A stretch of DNA of 64,000 nt from Flavobacteriaceae bacterium D16 (GTDB taxonomy: Bacteria; Bacteroidota; Bacteroidia; Flavobacteriales; Flavobacteriaceae): positions 186,001-250,000 of the forward strand of contig JAJTJC010000035.1 in the NCBI GenBank assembly GCA_021295155.1, written 5' to 3'. The notes beneath the pieces were generated by a model, which was given only the letters and a program-made list of their open reading frames with translations, did not search any database and had not been told where the DNA came from. The position numbers were made by a program, and so were the translations under genes. Of the stretch, positions 61,793 to 64,000 are shown piece by piece; positions within the stretch are counted from its first letter, which is position 1; each line of letters opens with the position of its first letter.

Positions 61793-62506
61793 TTACTTCT
61801 GATGGCTTCCTTTTTTAAGGTATTCAGGTTCTAACAGATGCTCTATTAAAGTTGTCTTCATTTCGTATCGCAAGGCGCGTTTGTTCTCTTGTGATGAAAC
61901 TATCCTAACCAAATTTTCATTTACAAAATGCAGTGCTACTCCGTCATCGCAGGCTATTCCGGATTTCATTTCACCGATGCTTATCTTTTCTCTGTAAACC
62001 GCTTGCCTTTCTGGCTCACCGTCAAAATGAGGACAGTTACTTCCCCGCAAAAAACCAAGACAATTTAATTTAGTGATTTGATTGGGTATAGAATCGGTAA
62101 GGCCTTCTTCAAACCAACAAATAGCACCGGCGCTAACACCACTTAAAATAGTGCCTCTTTGATAAGCCTTCTTAACCATCAGATCCAGGCCCCATTCCTT
62201 CCATAGGACGAGCATGTTACGCGTATTGCCCCCGCCTACAAACAGGATGTCCTGGTCCAGGATAAATTCTTCAATTTTGTCTGTATGGCCGGCAAATAAA
62301 CTCAGGTGACTGGGGCTGCAATCCCTTTTTTCAAAACATTTATAGAAGTTTTGAATATATGCCTCAGCATCACCACTAGCCGTCCCGATAAAACAAATTT
62401 TGGGGTTTATTTTTGAAGCTTGATTTAATATGTAATCATCCAGCAACGGGTTTTCCGGCTCATCCGAAAAACCTCCACCACCCAAAGCAATTATTTGTCG
62501 TTTCAT
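61793..62506 (-). CDS. peptidase E-like protein (S51)
   Basis: 237 residues. Type 1 glutamine amidotransferase-like fold with nucleophile Ser in LSGVSAGAICWFEEG, preceded by LFVGGGNTRNMLVLWKEWGLD, and a conserved C-P-H-F-D-G-E-P-E-R loop with catalytic His. Peptidase E cleaves Asp-Xaa dipeptides; homologues include cyanophycinases and uncharacterised S51 proteins. No signal peptide, cytoplasmic. ATG start, single gene. Confidence 0.87.
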   Translation of the reverse strand: MKRQIIALGGGGFSDEPENPLLDDYILNQASKINPKICFIGTASGDAEAYIQNFYKCFEKRDCSPSHLSLFAGHTDKIEEFILDQDILFVGGGNTRNMLVLWKEWGLDLMVKKAYQRGTILSGVSAGAICWFEEGLTDSIPNQITKLNCLGFLRGSNCPHFDGEPERQAVYREKISIGEMKSGIACDDGVALHFVNENLVRIVSSQENKRALRYEMKTTLIEHLLEPEYLKKGSHQK

Positions 62507-62669
62507 CAGTCTGATAACTTTATCGGGGTGCAGCTTAGTTCAATTTTATTAGAACGCCTTCCTGATGGTTTCCTTGAAGATCTGTGGCCGGGCAAGGTAA
62601 ATTGTTGTTCTGCATTACGTACTACTCTTTCAACACATCCTTGAATCGCTTTTAAAGTAGTAAGCCCAA

Positions 62670-63257
62670 TTATTGCGGCTTAAAACCATTCTTGGTCAAT
62701 ATGTTGGCGTACCAGCTATAAGAAATTTCCCCGCTATCGTAGAATTTCTGTACTTCTTTTATACTTCCCTTACTACCGTAATCTTTGGTTGATTCCAGAT
62801 TTCCTTTCTGATCATAATACTTCCATTTACCAATCATAACCCTCCAGTCCTTATAGCTTCCTTCTGACTTTAATACCCCATTTTCGTAATATTTTTTTAT
62901 GGAACCTTCAACTAAATTCTGGTTGTAATGCCCCTCTTCTTTGGGGTTTCCATTTTCGTAATAGTTAATCCATTTGCCCTGACCAACACCGTCTACATAT
63001 TCTTGCCAGGAGGAATAATTACCATTGGGATATTTGGCAAATAAAATTCCCGTAAAGGGTTCTTTTTCTTCTTTAGCATAATATCTGTAAATCCCATCTG
63101 TCCTTTTCCCACTGGCCTCAGCCATTGATACTTCTCTTCTGGATTCCACATCTTGCATAGACAGGGTATTTTGAGAAAATCCCGATACAGGGAGTATAAA
63201 AACAAAGACCACAAAAGGGGCTGTCCAAAAATTCGATTTTAATGCATTCTTGATCAT
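62670..63257 (-). CDS. secreted YwqK-like repeat protein
   Basis: 195 residues; signal peptide ends near PVSGFSQ. Tandem MORN/YwqK repeats (YxNGxxxxxGxYxxxxxxGxWKxYxxxG) are clear in GQGKWINYYENGNPKEEGHYNQNLVEGSIKKYYENGVLKSEGSYKDWRVMIGKWKYYDQKGNLE, continuing to FYDSGEISYSWY. Related proteins are annotated as antitoxin YwqK of toxin-antitoxin modules, but secretion here and absence of a neighbouring toxin gene make that unlikely. Monocistronic, ATG start. Confidence 0.82.
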   Translation of the reverse strand: MIKNALKSNFWTAPFVVFVFILPVSGFSQNTLSMQDVESRREVSMAEASGKRTDGIYRYYAKEEKEPFTGILFAKYPNGNYSSWQEYVDGVGQGKWINYYENGNPKEEGHYNQNLVEGSIKKYYENGVLKSEGSYKDWRVMIGKWKYYDQKGNLESTKDYGSKGSIKEVQKFYDSGEISYSWYANILTKNGFKPQ

Positions 63258-63361
63258 AGTGTTTTATTTTTTGATGATATATAACAATTTCGATCCAATT
63301 GCCGGACTGTGGATGTTTCGTTATTCAGGTATTAGGTATACTTGTATTGTGTTTTGGCCTA

Positions 63362-63586
63362 CTAAAAAGTCAATACATCCCACCATTTTAAAAGGATCAT
63401 TACTATAATTGTAAAGACGAAACTATAAAATATTGCGCCTTGCCAATATGATAATCTTGTTGGCCAATGCTTCCACATTTTTTTACCATATTCCTTCTTG
63501 GCATCTCCGCTGGTCAACTTCCAGAAAAGAAAAACGAAAACTAAGAAAATCAATGTTGCGATTAATAATGTCCAAATTTTTTCCAT
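63362..63586 (-). CDS. small membrane protein, 74 aa
   Basis: Two membrane helices, LLIATLIFLVFVFLFWKL and QGAIFYSFVFTIIVMILLKW, separated by a polar loop with KKEYGKKMWKHWPTRLSYW. Basic cytoplasmic side and Trp-rich loop. Family not recognised. No obvious partner; upstream region is AT-rich. Confidence is moderate because of size. Confidence 0.6.
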   Translation of the reverse strand: MEKIWTLLIATLIFLVFVFLFWKLTSGDAKKEYGKKMWKHWPTRLSYWQGAIFYSFVFTIIVMILLKWWDVLTF

Positions 63587-63898
63587 TTAATAGGATTTTA
63601 GTTTCGTTCTTGAATGTTGCTGAAAATTTATTGCAATCTAATATAGCACTATATCCATTTAAGATTCCTGATAAGGACGATTTAGTTTCTTTTTTCTATG
63701 CTTAGAACTTCAAGAATTTGGGTATTCTTTAGGCTTTTAAGAAGCAACAGATTTTTTTAGGATAAATATGTATAAACCCTATTTGTTGGTCTTTTGGCAA
63801 TCAATATTTCTGAGATCGATTGATGTTGTAATTTGGTTCCTATATAAACCTTATGTCTCCCAGTGAAATACTTCAATAATCCTTAATTTCGTCCCGCT
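63587..63898. other. 312-bp intergenic region, no gene recognised
   Basis: AT-rich with stop codons in all frames of appreciable length. A TAATTTCG (7 of 8 bases of TAnnTTTG) lies about 15 bp before the DUF72 start and may be its -7 box. A weakly similar TATAAACC-x-TAT occurs twice (near 63771 and 63844). No hairpin terminator or RNA gene is evident. Confidence 0.5.
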
Positions 63899-64000
63899 AT
63901 GAAATTTGGGAAAGTAGAGCATCCGGAGCTTATTGATTTTACACTTCCTCCGGACCATCCGGACACTACCGTATTGCTTCAAAAGCCGGAAGCCAAAGAT
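63899..64000 (+). CDS. DUF72 (YecE-like) protein, N-terminal part
   Basis: ATG 63899 opens MKFGKVEHPELIDFTLPPDHPDTTVLLQKPEAKD and runs off the right edge. This is the characteristic start of the DUF72/YecE family (KFGKVxxPExIDFTLPPDHPxT), TIM-barrel proteins of unknown function found across bacteria. The remaining 250 or so residues lie outside the window. Confidence 0.85.
   Translation, partial: MKFGKVEHPELIDFTLPPDHPDTTVLLQKPEAKD

Noticed and set aside
62670-63257. Toxin-antitoxin module (YwqK as antitoxin)
   Set aside because: The protein has a secretion signal and no neighbouring toxin gene, so the repeats are taken as a structural surface module.

Overview
The window reads as an ordinary chromosomal segment of a marine-type member of the Flavobacteriaceae (Bacteroidota). 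Support for this comes from the LpxC-FabZ fusion, the response regulator PorX that controls type IX secretion, DUF6090 proteins, many small lipoproteins, use of TTG/GTG starts without clear Shine-Dalgarno sites, and promoters with the Bacteroidota -7 element TAnnTTTG. No rRNA, tRNA, CRISPR array, insertion sequence or phage gene was recognised. Two genes are cut by the window: a proline dehydrogenase at the left edge and a DUF72 protein at the right edge.

Layout. 1-10.4 kb: mostly independent accessory genes (serine hydrolase lipoprotein, GH109-type glycosidase, M28 peptidase, DUF885 lipoprotein, GNAT) ending with alanine dehydrogenase. 10.4-14.2 kb: a less familiar patch with two related polytopic membrane proteins, a tiny lipoprotein carrying three identical 10-residue repeats, tsaE, and two divergent small DNA-binding proteins. 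14.2-26.6 kb: a conserved housekeeping block with porX, an HD hydrolase, the lipid A genes lpxD / lpxC-fabZ / lpxA, efp, a second lpxD-like gene, sucD, fabG, a von Willebrand-like membrane protein and an SPFH protein. 26.65-34.5 kb: a complete histidine operon hisG-D-C-B-H-A-(DinB-like)-F-IE, preceded by what looks like a histidine leader peptide and attenuator that ordinary gene calling misses. 34.5-45.5 kb: DUF1853, a VWA/MoxR pair, membrane proteins, a TruA-like synthase, two tandem alpha/beta hydrolases and the cysteine genes epsC-cysM. 45.5-64 kb: accessory secreted proteins, lipoproteins and membrane proteins (sortilin-like Asp-box protein, amidohydrolase, CPBP protease, RidA-like lipoprotein, CBM9-like lipoprotein, CocE/NonD hydrolase, peptidase E, YwqK-like repeats).

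How the genes work together. The lpx block makes lipid A, with fatty-acid steps supplied by FabZ and FabG. The his block encodes all ten steps from PRPP/ATP to histidine. EpsC and CysM are the two steps from serine to cysteine. PorX links the region to T9SS control.

The most notable finding is the his leader. GTG at 26689 opens a 17-codon peptide with three consecutive His codons. An 11-nt segment inside it can pair, with a single mismatch, to the 5' arm of a perfect 30-bp terminator palindrome just before hisG, which is the geometry of translational attenuation. Second is the locus of the repeat lipoprotein and duplicated membrane module (10.4-13.4 kb), whose function is unknown. Homology statements are from memory of families; no searches were run.
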